From the NCBI GenBank assembly GCA_963969495.1, contig OZ018333.1, positions 17,949,937 through 18,013,936 on the forward strand: 64,000 bases of DNA. Reading direction: 5' to 3'. Source of the stretch: Ceratothoa steindachneri. Lineage: Eukaryota > Arthropoda > Malacostraca > Isopoda > Cymothoidae. This document shows, one piece after another, positions 1-11,523 of the stretch; the first letter of the stretch is position 1; every line of letters starts with the position of its first letter. Made by a program: the position numbers and the translations under genes. The notes beneath the pieces are model-generated. The model ran no database searches. It had not been told where the DNA came from and was given only the letters and a program-made list of their open reading frames with translations.

Positions 1-1533
1 ACATAATTGCAATGGTAGTTGATTATATCATGATCAACCATTTCTTTAAATAAAGTAATAAACCCAATATTTTTACCAGTTAATGCAGGAGTACCATCAG
101 TTGTAATCAAATTAATTTTATTTCTATCAACATTGAACTTTTCTAATGATAAATTAACATGCTCAATTATGTCCCTGTCAGTTATTGTACCCTTCATATG
201 ACATAAGTCCAACATTTCTTCAATGATATTAAAATTTACATCAATTCCTCTGATGAAAATAACCAATTGTCCAGTGTCATTTGATCAGTACTTTCGTCGA
301 ATGCTAAACTTTAATGAACACGTTTAGATAATTGGGTCTGCAATGTACCCACAATACTGTCAGCCAAGTCATCAATTCTTCTACCAATTGTCTGATGTGA
401 TAGACTCGTTTCATTGAATAAGTTCACCTTCTTGGGACAATATTCATTAAAAGCAATTACAATACATTCTTTTATTAATTCCCCATCTATCAGTGGCTTA
501 CCCTTTTAAGCCAATTTTTCAGCTATTAAATAATTAACTTTTGTACATGTATCAGTTTTCACAAGTTTTTTGAGAATGTTTTGTTGTGAACTAAACTTCT
601 TCAATTCACGTTTCAATTACAAAATATTTTTCTGTACATAGGATATTGAATTTTCTCTTAGTATTAGATGCCATGACCAAATGATGGGTTATTAAAAATA
701 TAAATTTAAAGTTGATGGAATAATTACAAATATAAATGGAATCTGTTGAAACTTAAAATTATTGCAAAATCAAATGAATATATATAGACCCATGTCTATA
801 TTAATATTCCTGAAATTAAAAACAAATATAGTATAAATTAGCCCCTTCCGCATGAAGCATTGGCATTAGACTTATCCTATTTTCCATCCGCCTGATAAAT
901 AAACAGGATCCCATTTTTTATTACTATGACTAACAGCATCGCATATACTACTGTAATCTTATTCCAAATCACTCTAAGTTACTATCTACGCTACCACTGA
1001 ATTCACTATCACTTGACATTGTAAAAAAAAGTTAGGAAATTATTCAATCAATATTAATCTGACCGCAAAAGGTTTGAAACTGGAACAATCAAAATGATGG
1101 GGCAAGGCCCCATCGTAGGGTTGCCATATATGAGTTTGAAGAAAGTAGCGGAAAATTTAAGAAAAAGTAGCCGATTATATGTTAAAGTTGCCCAACCCCG
1201 CAATTTTTATTATTTATTTAAAATGAATTAATCCAAATGACAAAAGAATAGCCCACAGTTTCTTTAATCAGCCTAAATGCTGATCATTTGTAGCCTAGTA
1301 TGGCATCCCTGCTAATTAACATCATATCAACAGTGGCGTGGCTCGTCTGCATGTTTTAAACTTGTCACAGCCAACCCTTTGCAGTGTAAAAAGGCACCAA
1401 CTTCCAGCCTTCAATGATGTGAAACTAAGACAAAGGTGCAATTTCAATTAATAGAATTAGAATTTGAGTGAGCAGTGGGCTGCCTGAAAATGTTAAACTG
1501 GGCGCAATACAGGCCATGGGTTGGACATCCCTG
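1..1533 (-). pseudogene. hAT transposase relic (GTF2IRD2/SCAND3/ZBED5-like type)
   Basis: Read on the minus strand from a possible start at 674, this is a broken hAT transposase of the type domesticated in vertebrate GTF2IRD2 and SCAND3. Recognisable blocks, in order, are IAEKLA, KGKPLIDGELIKEC, LSHQTIGRRIDDLA, LAFDESTDQ (containing the likely first catalytic Asp), EEMLDLCHMKGT and LITTDGTPALTGKN. Three in-frame stops (TGA, TAA, TAA) and a frameshift show it is dead. The coding part runs off the window at base 1. At 1519-1533 the plus strand reads GTTGGACATCCCTG, the complement of a typical hAT terminal repeat (CAGGGATGTCCAAC), which probably marks the 5' tip of the element. The 675-1500 stretch between is AT-rich and has no other recognisable content. 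The family call rests on remembered motifs; the decay is directly visible. Confidence 0.72.
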
Positions 1534-2140
1534 GGCTAAACTTTTTCAAGCCTGTTGGGACACGCATACCTCAGCAAATTACCTTTTGGGTTGAATTGTC
1601 CAAAAGACTAATGGGAGATAGTTCTATTGCAAAATTTAAGCATATTATTTATTACCCCACCCCGAATACCTACATAGTCATGGGTTTTTATGCCTCCAAA
1701 ATATACAGAGTATTTCAAAATTAATAGTGTATTTTGATAAAATATCAATAATTTTTACTTCTTAATGGTGGGATTCTGCTATAATGGCTTGTGCTTATAT
1801 TCAATATCCTCCAAAGATGAGGGGAAAATAAAGTCTTTTCAATTGTACATCTGGCTTAATGTATGCTCTATGCAAAAAATACAATTAATTTAATGCATAT
1901 TTTCTGCAGTAAGGGTCCACTGTTAACGGGTTTAGATAATGATTTAACATGTTTGCACTTCTATTCAGATTGTAATTAGATGGTTAAGGAAAAGTTGTTG
2001 CTCAGTTTTATATACATTATATTTAAATTTTATTTAAATAGAAGTGAAAAGTGTCATGCTAAATTAAAGTTAGTGATATTTTGCCAAATAGTGACTTTTG
2101 AAATACCCTGTATACTTTGAGTATATAAACATCGCTTATA
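1534..2140. other. AT-rich spacer, nothing recognised
   Basis: This stretch between the hAT tip and the Tigger element holds only short chance ORFs. I see no repeat ends, RNA gene or splice-flanked exon in it. Upstream exons of the zinc-finger gene could lie here or before the window, but I could not identify any. Confidence 0.5.
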
Positions 2141-2920
2141 CAGCGGTACCTTAACTTAGGAGTTTTCCGAGTTACAAGCCATTGCTCTGTCAATTTCTTT
2201 GCTTTGTGTTGCGAGCCAAAATCAGAGTTACTAGTGAGCTTCAGAATTATCAATATGGCCTAGCACAGTGTTACAAGGAGGAGCTTGAACTCTGCTTGGA
2301 AGAAGCTGTGGCATGAGGGTGTGTTCTAAAGGGCCTTCAAGGATTAGAGCCTGAAGCAGTAGTGGTGGAGGAGATTGTGACCCTCGGAAAGTCCATGGGC
2401 CTGCAGGTGGATGGAGGAGAAGTGAACCAGCTCGTAGAGGGACACTCCGTGGAACTAATGATAGATGAGTTAAAGAGAGCTACAGATGCAGCAGCATGTG
2501 GATGTTTTGCAGGAAATTGGTACCAAGGAAGTGTCAGAAGCAGAGGAGGTTATTTCTACAAGTGAGATAAAGGGAATGTGGGCAAGACTCGGTTTATTGA
2601 AAAGAAACGCCCAGAAAAAATTGCCACTTTCGTGCATTAGCAATATATAATGACACTTGCTTAACACATTCTGAATGCGAAGAAGAAACAAACCTTCATA
2701 GACATTTTTTTTTTAATGTTTTTATACATTATTTGTTATTTATAAATAAAATTTTCTTATTTAAAAATGTAACAAAAGAATTGGGTGTTTTTGGGTGAGC
2801 TGGAATGGATTTATGACATTTCAATTAATTTCAATGGGGGAAGTTGATTTGATATGCAAGAAAATTGAGTTATGAGCTCAGTCAGAGAACAAATTAAACT
2901 CATAAGTCAAGGTACCACTG
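2141..2920 (+). mobile_element. Internally deleted Tigger/pogo-type DNA transposon
   Basis: The element is bounded by 25-bp inverted repeats: CAGCGGTACCTTAACTTAGG at 2141 and, on the other strand from 2920, CAGTGGTACCTTGACTTATG. TA dinucleotides flank both ends (2139-2140 and 2921-2922), as expected for Tc1/mariner-superfamily insertion. Inside, 2285-2500 on the plus strand encodes the C-terminal tail of a Tigger transposase: an NSAWKKLW-like block followed by VEEIVTLGKSMGLQVD and VNQLVEGHS. The DDE catalytic core is missing, so this 780-bp copy is non-autonomous and could only have moved with enzyme supplied in trans. It sits about 80 bp upstream of the first visible exon of the host gene. 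Confidence 0.85.
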
Positions 2921-3001
2921 TATTGTTTAATTCCTTTATAAAAAGTCAATAAAAGTAGACTAAGATTTTGTGTAATTATATTAATTTAGACATTTTTACA
3001 G

Positions 3002-3148
3002 TTGTTTCATTAGATGGAACAAGTATGACTGTTCAGCAGTTGTTGGATTCTTCATTACTTCAGAATGCAGTTACTATTGAAGATCATGGGGTTACTTCAA
3101 CAGAATCAGAACCTCTGAATTCAAACTATGCATCAATATCTGTGATTG
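3002..3148 (+). CDS. ZNF341: ZNF341-like exon 1 of window (N-terminal region)
   Basis: The acceptor is CATTTTTACAG and the donor is G|GTAAGT. The exon takes one base from an upstream exon and leaves one base (G). It encodes about 49 residues including MTVQQLLDSSLLQNAV, which loosely matches the VQSLLDG region near the ZNF341 N terminus. The phase joins exactly to exon 2, giving a GAC codon across the junction. The Tigger element ends 81 bp upstream. Confidence 0.72.
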
Positions 3149-3342
3149 GTAAGTACTAGAATACTTGTTGGTCTACGGTCAACCAGTCATCCATGGAAAA
3201 TAAAACAAAAACTAGATTAATTGAAGCATTGCATAAGATTTTTCTCTCATCTCATATTTAGAGTAAGAATTTGTCCAATTCTTTGCACAACTGAACCAGA
3301 TGATAAGGACTTTATTGGCACCCAATCCAGTGATGGACATAA
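3149..3342 (+). other. Start of intron 1
   Basis: Intron 1 runs from 3149 to 17443 (14.3 kb). This first part carries no recognised element before the truncated LINE copy A begins near 3343. Confidence 0.7.
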
Positions 3343-4712
3343 ATGCTTTTCACGCCCAACACTCCCGTGGTGGTCGACCTAGTGTGAGACAGCCCTCAAA
3401 CAGAAGCGTTATGCGTACATGTGCTATAAGCACCACCCGAACGATTTCACTGTCAGTGAATTTTGTCCGGTTAGGGCTATGTTCCGGTATATTTCGAAGC
3501 ACGCCCGCCGCTCTTCTTGGCGGGCATACGTGTCTTCACTTAACGGGAAGACCCCTTTCTCCGTATTCTCTAGCTGGGATGCTGTTCCGCTATCACTCAA
3601 TTCACATTGTGATGTTGCCAAAGGCTGCTGACTGGACTTTACCTCCAGAGGCGAAGAACCCTTCAACGACAGGTTTACTCGAGTGAGTTGCATTCCGCTC
3701 TTGCTTCGTGCGTGGACACCGCCCATGGTCCGGACGATGTCCCATACGCCATGCTTCTACACCTGGGTGAGTCAGGCATGGCCTTTCTGTTAGATTTGTT
3801 CAATGGGATCTGGGTGGAGAGTCTCGTCCCAGATTCCTGGTGAATCACTACTGTGCTCGCCTTTCGCAAACCGGGGAGAGATCACTCTACTCTGGCTGGT
3901 TACGCCCAATCTCTCCAACCTCTTGCGTGTGCAAGTTGACGGAGAAATTGGTAAATGTTAGATTAGCCCTTTTCCTGGACAGCAGAGGCCATCTGTCTTC
4001 TGCACAGTGCTGCTTCTGCAAGTTCCACTCCACGTCGGATGCTCTGCTCCGACTGGAAAATGCCATCAGTGAGGCCTTCCTTCGTAGACAGCACTACGCC
4101 ACAGTGTTTTTTGATATGGAGAAGGCCTATGATACCGCATAGTGATACGATATCATGGAGACTCTCCACATGATTGGGGTGAGGGGACACCTCACAATGT
4201 TTATATTTGAATTTTGGCGAGATCGTTGATTGCGAGTATGGGTGCGGGGAGCTCTCTCTGGCCCAATGGAGCAGGAAGAGGGTGTCCCGCAGGGAAGTGT
4301 TCTCAGTGTCACACTCTTTGCCCTGAGCATCAACGGCATCATCTCGGTGCTACCGGAAATTTTCTCGCTACGACTCAACCACATCCAGGCGCACCCCATT
4401 AAGAAACAAATCTGGGTCGGGGTGAAGCCGTGGATGCCGGCAGAAGTGCACCACCTTAGTCTTGGCCAAAGAAAACCGAAACCTGTGCGCTTCGGCATAG
4501 CGAGAGACGCGGTTCAATGCTGGGGAGATACCACTCGCTCTACGTCGCGTGCATTGTATCACTCGCCTGTACGCGTGAGCCCGGTGCCTCCCTCAGTCGT
4601 CAACAACTCTCACTGCATCCGCAGCTGACTTCGACGGTGCCTAGGCCGCCGAGAGACGCCAGTCATACCCTAAGCCCTTTAGGTTTAGGGCCAGGAAACT
4701 CATTCGAAAGCT
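3343..4712 (+). mobile_element. LINE copy A, left part (5'-truncated ORF2)
   Basis: This piece starts inside ORF2, downstream of the endonuclease, and runs through the reverse transcriptase. It aligns to copy D from about 25720 onward, with many stops and frameshifts. Visible blocks include FDMEKAYDTA (motif A) and EGVPQGSVLSVTLFALSI (motif B). After 4367 an inverted segment replaces the YVDD region, then direct sequence resumes at about 4517 in the post-RT region. At 4712 the copy is cut by the nested insertion B/C, and it resumes at 14090. It is more diverged than B-D, so it is an older insertion. Confidence 0.88.
4368..4518 (-). repeat. Inverted internal segment of LINE copy A
   Basis: Read on the minus strand, this stretch encodes NRVSRYAEAHRFRFSLAKTK and then LHPDPDLFLNGVRLDVVES, the RT thumb region that should run on the plus strand. 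It corresponds to D at about 26945-27095. The neighbouring plus-strand pieces stop at the equivalent of D 26867 and restart at about 27405, so the inversion came with flanking deletions. Confidence 0.85.
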
Positions 4713-5084
4713 CCCTGTAAGGGGTGCGGCGATTTGCCATCCTGGCCGCCGTGCTGACGGGACTCAGCACCCCCTCCGGCCCCAGCTTAGCCTCTCTTCC
4801 TTCCTTCAAAACACTTGTTTCCTCTCTTTTCACACAACCTCTCCCACAACTTTCTCTGGTCAGCCTTTAATTTCACAGGGTAGATGCTGACCTCCTTCTC
4901 AAGTTAACCGTCCCGGATCGGGGCTGAGGGGGGAGGGGACAATGTTCCCTAACCCCTGAGCACCGGTTCGGGATGGTTTTTTTTTAACAACCTGCTTCAT
5001 CCCCACCCATACCTTCCTCACATCCCTTTTCCTCTCCTTTTCACATTCTATCCATTTTTACGCTGTGTCTAAGGTGGAGCCGCC

Positions 5085-5195
5085 ATGCCGATGGACTGCC
5101 AGGCCACCAGGCGGGAAGGGTGGTCCGAAATGGCGGCGCCTGGCTCTGCCAGGCCTGTAAACACCTCTTGCAGTGCGGGCAACTGCAAGAGGTGA
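5085..5195 (+). promoter_or_regulatory. Upstream ORF in LINE copy B leader
   Basis: A 36-codon ORF starts at an ATG in strong context (GCCGCCATGC) and begins MPMDCQATRREGW. It ends at two consecutive TGA codons. The frame is then open to the ORF1 ATG at 5232, so the uORF is in frame with gag but separated by TGA TGA. The same ORF exists in D (22353-22466) and F (43266-43376), which suggests constraint or recent common origin. Confidence 0.5.
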
Positions 5196-5231
5196 TGAGC
5201 TATTGCGTCCCGTATAAAAAAGACGGTCACC

Positions 5232-7591
5232 ATGCCCATGTATGAAAAAACAACCAAAAAACCCCAACCCCCAACTTCCCCTGAAACAGCGACGGACCGC
5301 CCTCGGGCAGCTCCAGCAAAAAAATGGAGGTCTCCCCCCCCCCTGTGCTTGCGCAGGGGACCCTCCATATCTCTTCAACCGGAGAGGAGGCTTACTCCTC
5401 TCCTACGCTTACGGGTTAAGGGGACTCCCCCTCACCCCCTTCTCTGGAGGTGCTTTCGGGCACCTCTTACCAGCGGCAGTCCCCTCTGTTCTTTCCAAGG
5501 GGACTGCCAAGAAAGCCAGCAGGCAGCCCTTAGCCAACCGCTCCACATTGAAGCGGCTCGGTGTGGAGAGGGAAGCCAGGCCCCTTCGGTCGCTTCCCTC
5601 AAAAGACCTGCTGGCAAGAATATTAAACCTTGCCAGGGTCAAGGCCTGTGCCTCCCCACAAAAGACTCATGACGCTGCCAAGGGGACCTGCGATGTCCTG
5701 GGAGGGGATGGCCAACTGGAGGCCCCTCCTGTGATAGACATGGTCCTTGAGGAAAACCAGCCTCAGACGGTAGGGCCTTCCATGGGGGGAATCCGGGCTC
5801 GGCGCCAAGCACCGAACCCGAATACGCCCCTATGCAAGGTCCTCCTCAAACGGCTGGGGATTCTCAGGCAGTACAAGTAGGGTAAGGATCTCCTCCGGAT
5901 GATGCCCCTACGACCACCAGGACCTTCTCCATTTCGGAGAAGGACCTGGCTGAGGCTGGTACATCTGGCCTGGGGGCTTCTACCGGCGGAGGTGAGAAGC
6001 GGGTTCATTTCCCGCCCTCCTCTCTTAAAAAGAAAAAGAAGACAAGAAAGACTAAAAAACTCGGGGCTCCTCTCCATCCGCGAGGGCTGCGGGTACGGAT
6101 GGGTCTGCTGCCACTCTGGCAAGCGACCAAGCCAAGATCGGCACATCCGGACCCTCTGCCTCCCCGGGTACGGAGCTCCTGACCATGACAAAGACCAAAA
6201 GTGCACAGGGCGGAGCCTCGATGACATCGGGGCCCCTCATTCAGAGGTTACCTGGCGTTTTTGAGCCCGCTGGCTTCAAACGCTTAATAGTTATTCGCTC
6301 CACTGATGGCAGCATGTCCAAGGGCAACATGATCCATCAGAGGAGAGGATTAGCTAGTGTAATTGGTAGAGAGCCGAAGGTGACCCGTTTCTCGGACGGG
6401 AGCCTTCTGGCGAATCCCGCCGAGGCGGCCAAGATAAGTGTTCCTCGGACACTTCATGGCACCCCGGTGAGTGTGACGCTGCACTCTACCATGAACTTTG
6501 TGAAAGGAGTAGTTTATGCGAGGGAACTCATTGACTACTCCATTGAGGACATCACCCTAGAGCTGGTCGAACGTGTGATGAGAAAACAGGGAGGGTCCTC
6601 GAGACCCACTCCTACACTCTTCGTCACGGTCGACTATGACAAGCTCCCTGAGTCGGCGCGTGCCGGTTGGTACCGCTACCGCGGCGGTGCTATTACTGTC
6701 ACTGCTTCAGCCATACGAATCGCTCATGTAGACGTGCAAAGTCGGGGTCACCTGAAGTCTGTGTAAATTGCTCCAAGGTCGCACACGATAAGTCCAAATC
6801 ATGTGTGGCCAAGTGTGTCAATTGCGGGGAGCCGCACCCTGCTTCTTCGAAGCAATGTGGTGCATATCTCCTTGAGAATGAAATCCTGGCCGTTCAGGCC
6901 CAGGATCGACTCTCATTCCGCGAGGCTAAGGACTTGGTCCTGGCACGCCCGGCTCTGCCTGGGACGTCATATGCCTCAATAGTTAGAAAGGCACCCTCTG
7001 CTCCTGGCCCATCCAGGCCAACGAGCACGGTTGTTTCCGCGCCCATTCGGAGCCCTTCTGCGGGCTTTACCCAACCCGGGCGCTTCCCTGGTAAAGCTTG
7101 CGGCAAAAAGGGTTCATACCCAGCCCTGGCTAAAACCAGGGCTCCCCCCTCTTTCCCCAGCGTGACCGTTTCCCGTAAGGCGAAACGGCTACGCGCCTCC
7201 ACCGAGTCGTTAGACTAACAGGAGGTAACACCCTTGAAGATGGTCGCTAGGCAATCTTCCGGGGTTCCTAAAGCTGTCCCCCGAAAGGAGGACAGCAACA
7301 AAGGAGCTTCGGCTCCTTCGCCCACGCCCCGAGGTATGGCGAGTGGCTCGGAGACGGTGTTTCCTCGAAAAGAGGGAACCCCCGCATCCGAAGCCGCAAC
7401 GCCCGCCTAAGGTTTCGAGGCGGAGAGAAGAAAAGACTCGCATTGCGAGCCGAACCTCCCCCAATAAGTCCTCGAAGGCGACAGCGCTTTGTCCGGCCAA
7501 CAGCGCCCGGGGTTCTGCCCCCGGGAAGCGTACGGCCATTTCCGTGAGGGTCTTCAATTCGAAGAGGGCCTCCGCGTCTCCTCCGAGCTAG
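5232..7591 (+). pseudogene. LINE copy B ORF1 (gag-like, three CCHC knuckles), broken
   Basis: ORF1 encodes the RNA-binding gag-like protein of a non-LTR retrotransposon. It starts MPMYEKTTKKPQPPTSP, runs through a long Pro/Ser/Lys-rich N-terminal half, then a conserved gag core (IRSTDG, NMIHQRRGLAS, VTRFSDGSLLAN) and three zinc knuckles at about 6690-6860: CYYCHCFSHTNRSC, CVNCSKVAHDKSKSC and CVNCGEPHPASSKQC. Compared with D and F, the Gly of the first knuckle has become Ser. Frameshifts near 5300, 5770 and 5880 and small deletions near 6560 and 6680 break the frame. The ORF1 frame ends at a TAG (7589-7591), inside the start of ORF2. Confidence 0.85.
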
Positions 7592-10500
7592 GCCTGGAGG
7601 GCATATTCCTTCAATGGAATTGCCGTGGACTCTGGGCCAACTGGGAGGAGCTGCGGAGGCTCGTCTCGTCCCGTTCCCCGTTAGCTATCTTTTTGACGGA
7701 GACCATGCTAGGCGCGTGCCCCCTGCCTGCCCACCCGGGGTATAAGGGTCTTGCGACCCCACCACCGCGGGATGCGCGGTTTACACCCGGCATGATGTCT
7801 CCGTTCTTCCTTTCTCTTTAGATACCTCCTTTCAGGCAGTGGCTGTGCAGCTGCACCTGGATAGGAGGTATACTATCATTTCTGCATACATTCCACCGTC
7901 AGCTGACTTCGACGCGGGGGACTTCCGCCGCGTCGTGGCACGGTTGCCGAGGCCCTATCTCTTGCTTGGAGATCTGAATGGCAGGCATCTTCTCTGGGGA
8001 GATTACTCCATAAATCCCAGGGGACAAGTCCTTGCCGATCTGATCGAAGAGCTTGAGATGGGTGTCCTAAACATGGATGAGTTTACGCATCACTGTCCGA
8101 GAACCGCTTCATTTTCTTGCCTTGACCTATCTTTGTGCTCTTCGGATGCACAGCCTGATTTTGATTGGGGGGTGGTCGATGACCTCCATGGTAGTGATCA
8201 CTTTCCCATTCAAATATCATTTTCAGGGCAACTGCCGCCTGAGAGACCACCTCGGTGGTGCTTGGCGCGGGCGCGGTGGCCTGCATTTCAGGAAATGACT
8301 GAATTCTCTATCTCAGTCGAGGAGTTTAGGTCGGTAGATGAGGCCGTGAGTTCTTCTCCGGCAACCTCATCGCCGTGGGCCTGACTACTATTCCTAGGAC
8401 GTCTGGCCGTTTTGCACGCCGACCACTCCCATGATGGTCGGCCGAGTGTGATACGGCCCTCAAACAGAAGCGTTATGCCTACATGCGTTATAAGCGCCGC
8501 CCGAACGATTTCACTGTCGCTGAATTTCGTCGGGCTAGGGCTAGGTTCCGGTATATTTCGAAGCACGCCCGCCGCTCTTCTTGGCGGGCATACGTGTCTT
8601 CACTTAACGGGAAGACCCCTTTAGCTGAGGTGTGGAAGCGAGTCAAAAGGATTCGGGGCAAGTTCTCGCAGGACCCCCCTCCCGTTCTCCAGGAGAATGG
8701 GACCGCAATCCCGGACCCCGCGTCCGTGGCGGAATCCTTAGCGACCGCTTTTTCCGCATTCTCTAGCCGTGATGCACGTCGTGATGTCGCGAAGGCCGCC
8801 GGCTGGACTTTACCTCCAGAGGCGGAGAACCCTTCAACGACAAGTTTACTGTGAGTGAGTTGCGTTCCGCTCTTGCTTCGTGCGCGGACACCGCCCATGG
8901 TCCGGACGATGTCCCGTACGCCATGCTTCGACACCTGGGTGAGCGAGGCATGGCCTTTCTGTTAGATTTGTTCAACAGGATCTGGGTGGAAGGTCTTCTC
9001 CCAGACTCCTGGCGAATCGCTACTGTGCTCGCCTTTCGCAAGCCGGGAAGAGATCACTCTACTCCGACCGGTTTCCGCCCAATCTCTCTAACCTCTTGCA
9101 TGTGCAAGTTGATGGAGAAATTGGTAAATGTTAGATTAGCCTTTTTCCTGGACAGCGGAGGCCATCTGTCTTCCGCACAGTGCAGCTTCCGTAAGTTCCA
9201 CTCCACGTCGGATGCTCAGCTCCGACTGGAAAATGCCGTCTGCGAGGCTTTCCTTCGTAGACAGCACTACGCCACAGTGTTTTTTGATCTGGAGAAGGCC
9301 TATGATACCGCATGGCGATACGGTATCATGGAGACTCTCCACACGATGGGGGCGAGGGGACGCCTCCCAATGTTTATATCTGAATTTTTGCGAGATCGTC
9401 GATTCCGCGTACGGGTGGGGGGAGCCCTCTCCGGCCCAAAGGGGCAGGAAGAGGGTGTCCCGCAGGGAAGTGTCCTCAGTGTCACACTCTGCCCTGAGCA
9501 TCAACGGCATCACCTCGGTGCTGCCGGAAGATGTTCTCGCTACGCTCTACGTGGACGACCTTTCGATCTCTTTTGGCGCCGCCCAGATGCCAACTCTGGA
9601 GCGTCGACTCCAACAGGCATTGAACCGCGTCTCTCGCTATGCCGAAGCGCACAGGTTTCGGTTTTCTTTGGCCAAGACTAAGGTGGTGCACTTCTGCCGG
9701 CATCCACGGCTTCACCCCGACCCAGATTTGTTTCTTAATGGGGTGCGCCTGGATGTGGTTGAGTCGCACCGTTTCCTTGGTCTTGTATTCGACCGACGCC
9801 TCACCTGGGAGGCTCATATTTGCAGCCTTAGGGTCTCTTGTACCCGCGCCATGGACATTCCCCGTTCCGTGACGTTCAGCGCTTGGGGCGCTGATAGGGC
9901 TACTGCCTTACTTTTTTATCGATCCTTTGTTCGCTCGAAGCTCGACTACGGATGCGAGTTTTATGCATCCGCAGCCGAGCGTTTATTGCGGAAGGTGGAT
10001 TCAATCCACCACACCGGCCTCCGCCTTGCGACCGGTGCCTTCCGCACTTTCCCCATTGAGAGCCTGTTGGTCGATGCTGGGGAGATGCCACTCGCTCTGC
10101 GCCGCGTGCAGTGCATCACCCGCCTGTACGCGCGAGCCCGGCGCCTCCCTCAGTCACCAACAGCTCTCACTGCTTCCGCAGCTGATCTCGATGGTGCCTA
10201 TGCCGCCGAGAGACGCCAGTCATACCCTAAGCCCTTTGGGTTTAGGGCCAGGAAACTCCTTCGAGAGGTAGATATAGCTCTCGGGCCGGTGGCGCCCCTG
10301 GTTCTGCCCAGGACGCCACCCTGGAGGGTACCACACTTGGCTATTTGTCGCCGCGCCTCTACTCCCAAAGCTTATACCACGCCGGGAGTATTGCGTTCGA
10401 CCTTTTTGGAGCACACATCGTGTCACGCTGGAACCGTGCCAGTGTATACGGATGGCTCCAAGTCCCAAGAGGAGGTCGGCTTCCACGCCGTATCCCCTCT

Positions 10501-11254
10501 GTTTGAAGTCAGCGGGGCTCTACCAGGCGCTGCGTCTGTCTTCACGGCCGAGCTGGTGGCAATACACCACTCGGTACGGGAGATTACGCGACGTGCCTGG
10601 TTTGGAGACAGGATTGTGATCTATAGCGACTCACAAAGCGCCCTGAGTGCTCTCGGGGCATTGGAATCTCTGCATCCCCTGGCTCGCGATATCCGTGACG
10701 CCACGGTTTTGGCGAGCCAGGCGGATGTCGAGATTATCTTCTGCTGGGTTCCTGGAGATGTAGGAATTGCGGGGAATGAGGGCGCCAAAGAGTCCGCGAG
10801 GATTCTGCGACCGGACCAGCGTTTCGCTCTTCCTCACACCAGCCTAAGTCGGCAGTCGCCAGATAGCCCCTTTAAAAAAAAAAAAAAAAAAAAATCTTCC
10901 TCACACCGACTACATGGCAGGAATACGGGCAGCTCTTCGGACTGCTTGGCAAAGAAGATGGGAGACGGTCGAAGGGAACTTAAAGTTGCGTGCCATTGCG
11001 CAGCGACTGTTCCCATGGACCTATCCCCCAATGCCACGGCGGCTTCAGGTGTGACGCATCGCTATTTGATGGAGCACTCGCCTGCGCCCTATTGCAACGA
11101 CTGCGTCGTCCCCCAGACTGTTCGGCACATTCTTGTCGAATGTCCCAGTCTGGGTGATCTTTGCGCACGATACTTTTCCCAGTACCGGGATGGGCGGGGT
11201 CGCTACCGCCTGTCCCTTGTGCTCGGGACAGATTCGTGCACATTGACTTGTTGA
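7460..11254 (+). pseudogene. LINE copy B ORF2 (endonuclease-RT-RNase H), broken
   Basis: ORF2 is the retrotransposition enzyme. The APE endonuclease begins at about 7605 (LQWNCRG, then TETML, LLLGDLNGRH and GSDHFPIQ). The RT follows with RPISLTSCMCKLMEKLVN, FFDLEKAYDTAWR, EGVPQGSVLS and LYVDDLSISF (about 9547). RNase H follows with VYTDGSKSQEEVGF, FTAELVAI, IYSDSQSAL and GNEGAKE, and then a C-terminal C-x2-C...H-x4-C block. Breaks include frameshifts around 8350, loss of two T bases at about 9490 (shared with D), a Gly-to-Asp change in the RNase H block WVPGDVG, the 54-bp insertion at 10841, and a deletion of about 35 bp at 11048. Confidence 0.87.
10841..10894 (+). mobile_element. 54-bp LINE micro-insertion with 13-bp target duplication
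   Basis: The inserted segment is only the last 33 or so bases of the LINE 3'UTR (AGCCTAAGTCGGCAGTCGCC, then AGATAGCCCC) plus about 21 A residues. It interrupts B's RNase H region. The 13-bp sequence TCTTCCTCACACC precedes it (10828-10840) and follows it (10895-10907). In C, D and F the same site is uninterrupted. This is an extremely 5'-truncated target-primed insertion of the same family. Confidence 0.95.
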
Positions 11255-11523
11255 CTTTTTGGGGGAGGCCGGGCTTCTCCCCTTTATTTAAGGTTCCTTT
11301 TTTTGTTATTGTTTTGTTTGTAGGTTGCACTCTCCTGCACCGGGGTGAGGGGGACCTCCCCCCGCTGCCGGAGATTGCTTCGATTGTTAAGTTTTTTCAA
11401 TTTATATCATTGTTAAGTTTTCATATTTTTACTTTAAAGTAGCCTAGTTCTAGGCTGTCGTGTTTTTCGGCGACTTAGGCCCAAGTGGGTAGTTGCCAGA
11501 TGGGCTCCATATAAAAAAAAAAA

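Larger units (their letters stand above)
4713..11523 (+). mobile_element. LINE copy B, near full-length with 5'UTR and 3'UTR
   Basis: Copy B begins with the family 5' end (CCCTGTAAGGGG, then GCGGCGATTTGCCATCCTGG) shared with D (21991) and F (42918). It contains a 5'UTR, a short uORF, ORF1, ORF2, a 3'UTR and an A-tail at about 11513-11523. It is inserted in copy A. TCATTCGAAAGCT (4700-4712) before it matches TCATTTGAAAGCT (14077-14089) after copy C, a 13-bp target duplication with one mismatch, so the outer insertion is 4713-14076. Its 3'UTR has the GC-rich segment also seen in A and in the 18.4- and 39.3-kb fragments, unlike C and D. Both ORFs are broken. A 54-bp secondary insertion sits at 10841-10894. 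Confidence 0.88.

Noticed and set aside
3424..4190. Several antisense frames of 75-150 codons over LINE copies here and in B, D and F
   Set aside because: They are shadows of the GC-rich ORF1/ORF2 coding strand, recur in every copy and match no domain.
10861..10894. Poly-Lys stretch inside the 680-codon ORF2 frame of copy B
   Set aside because: It is the translated A-tail of the 54-bp micro-insertion, not a protein feature.
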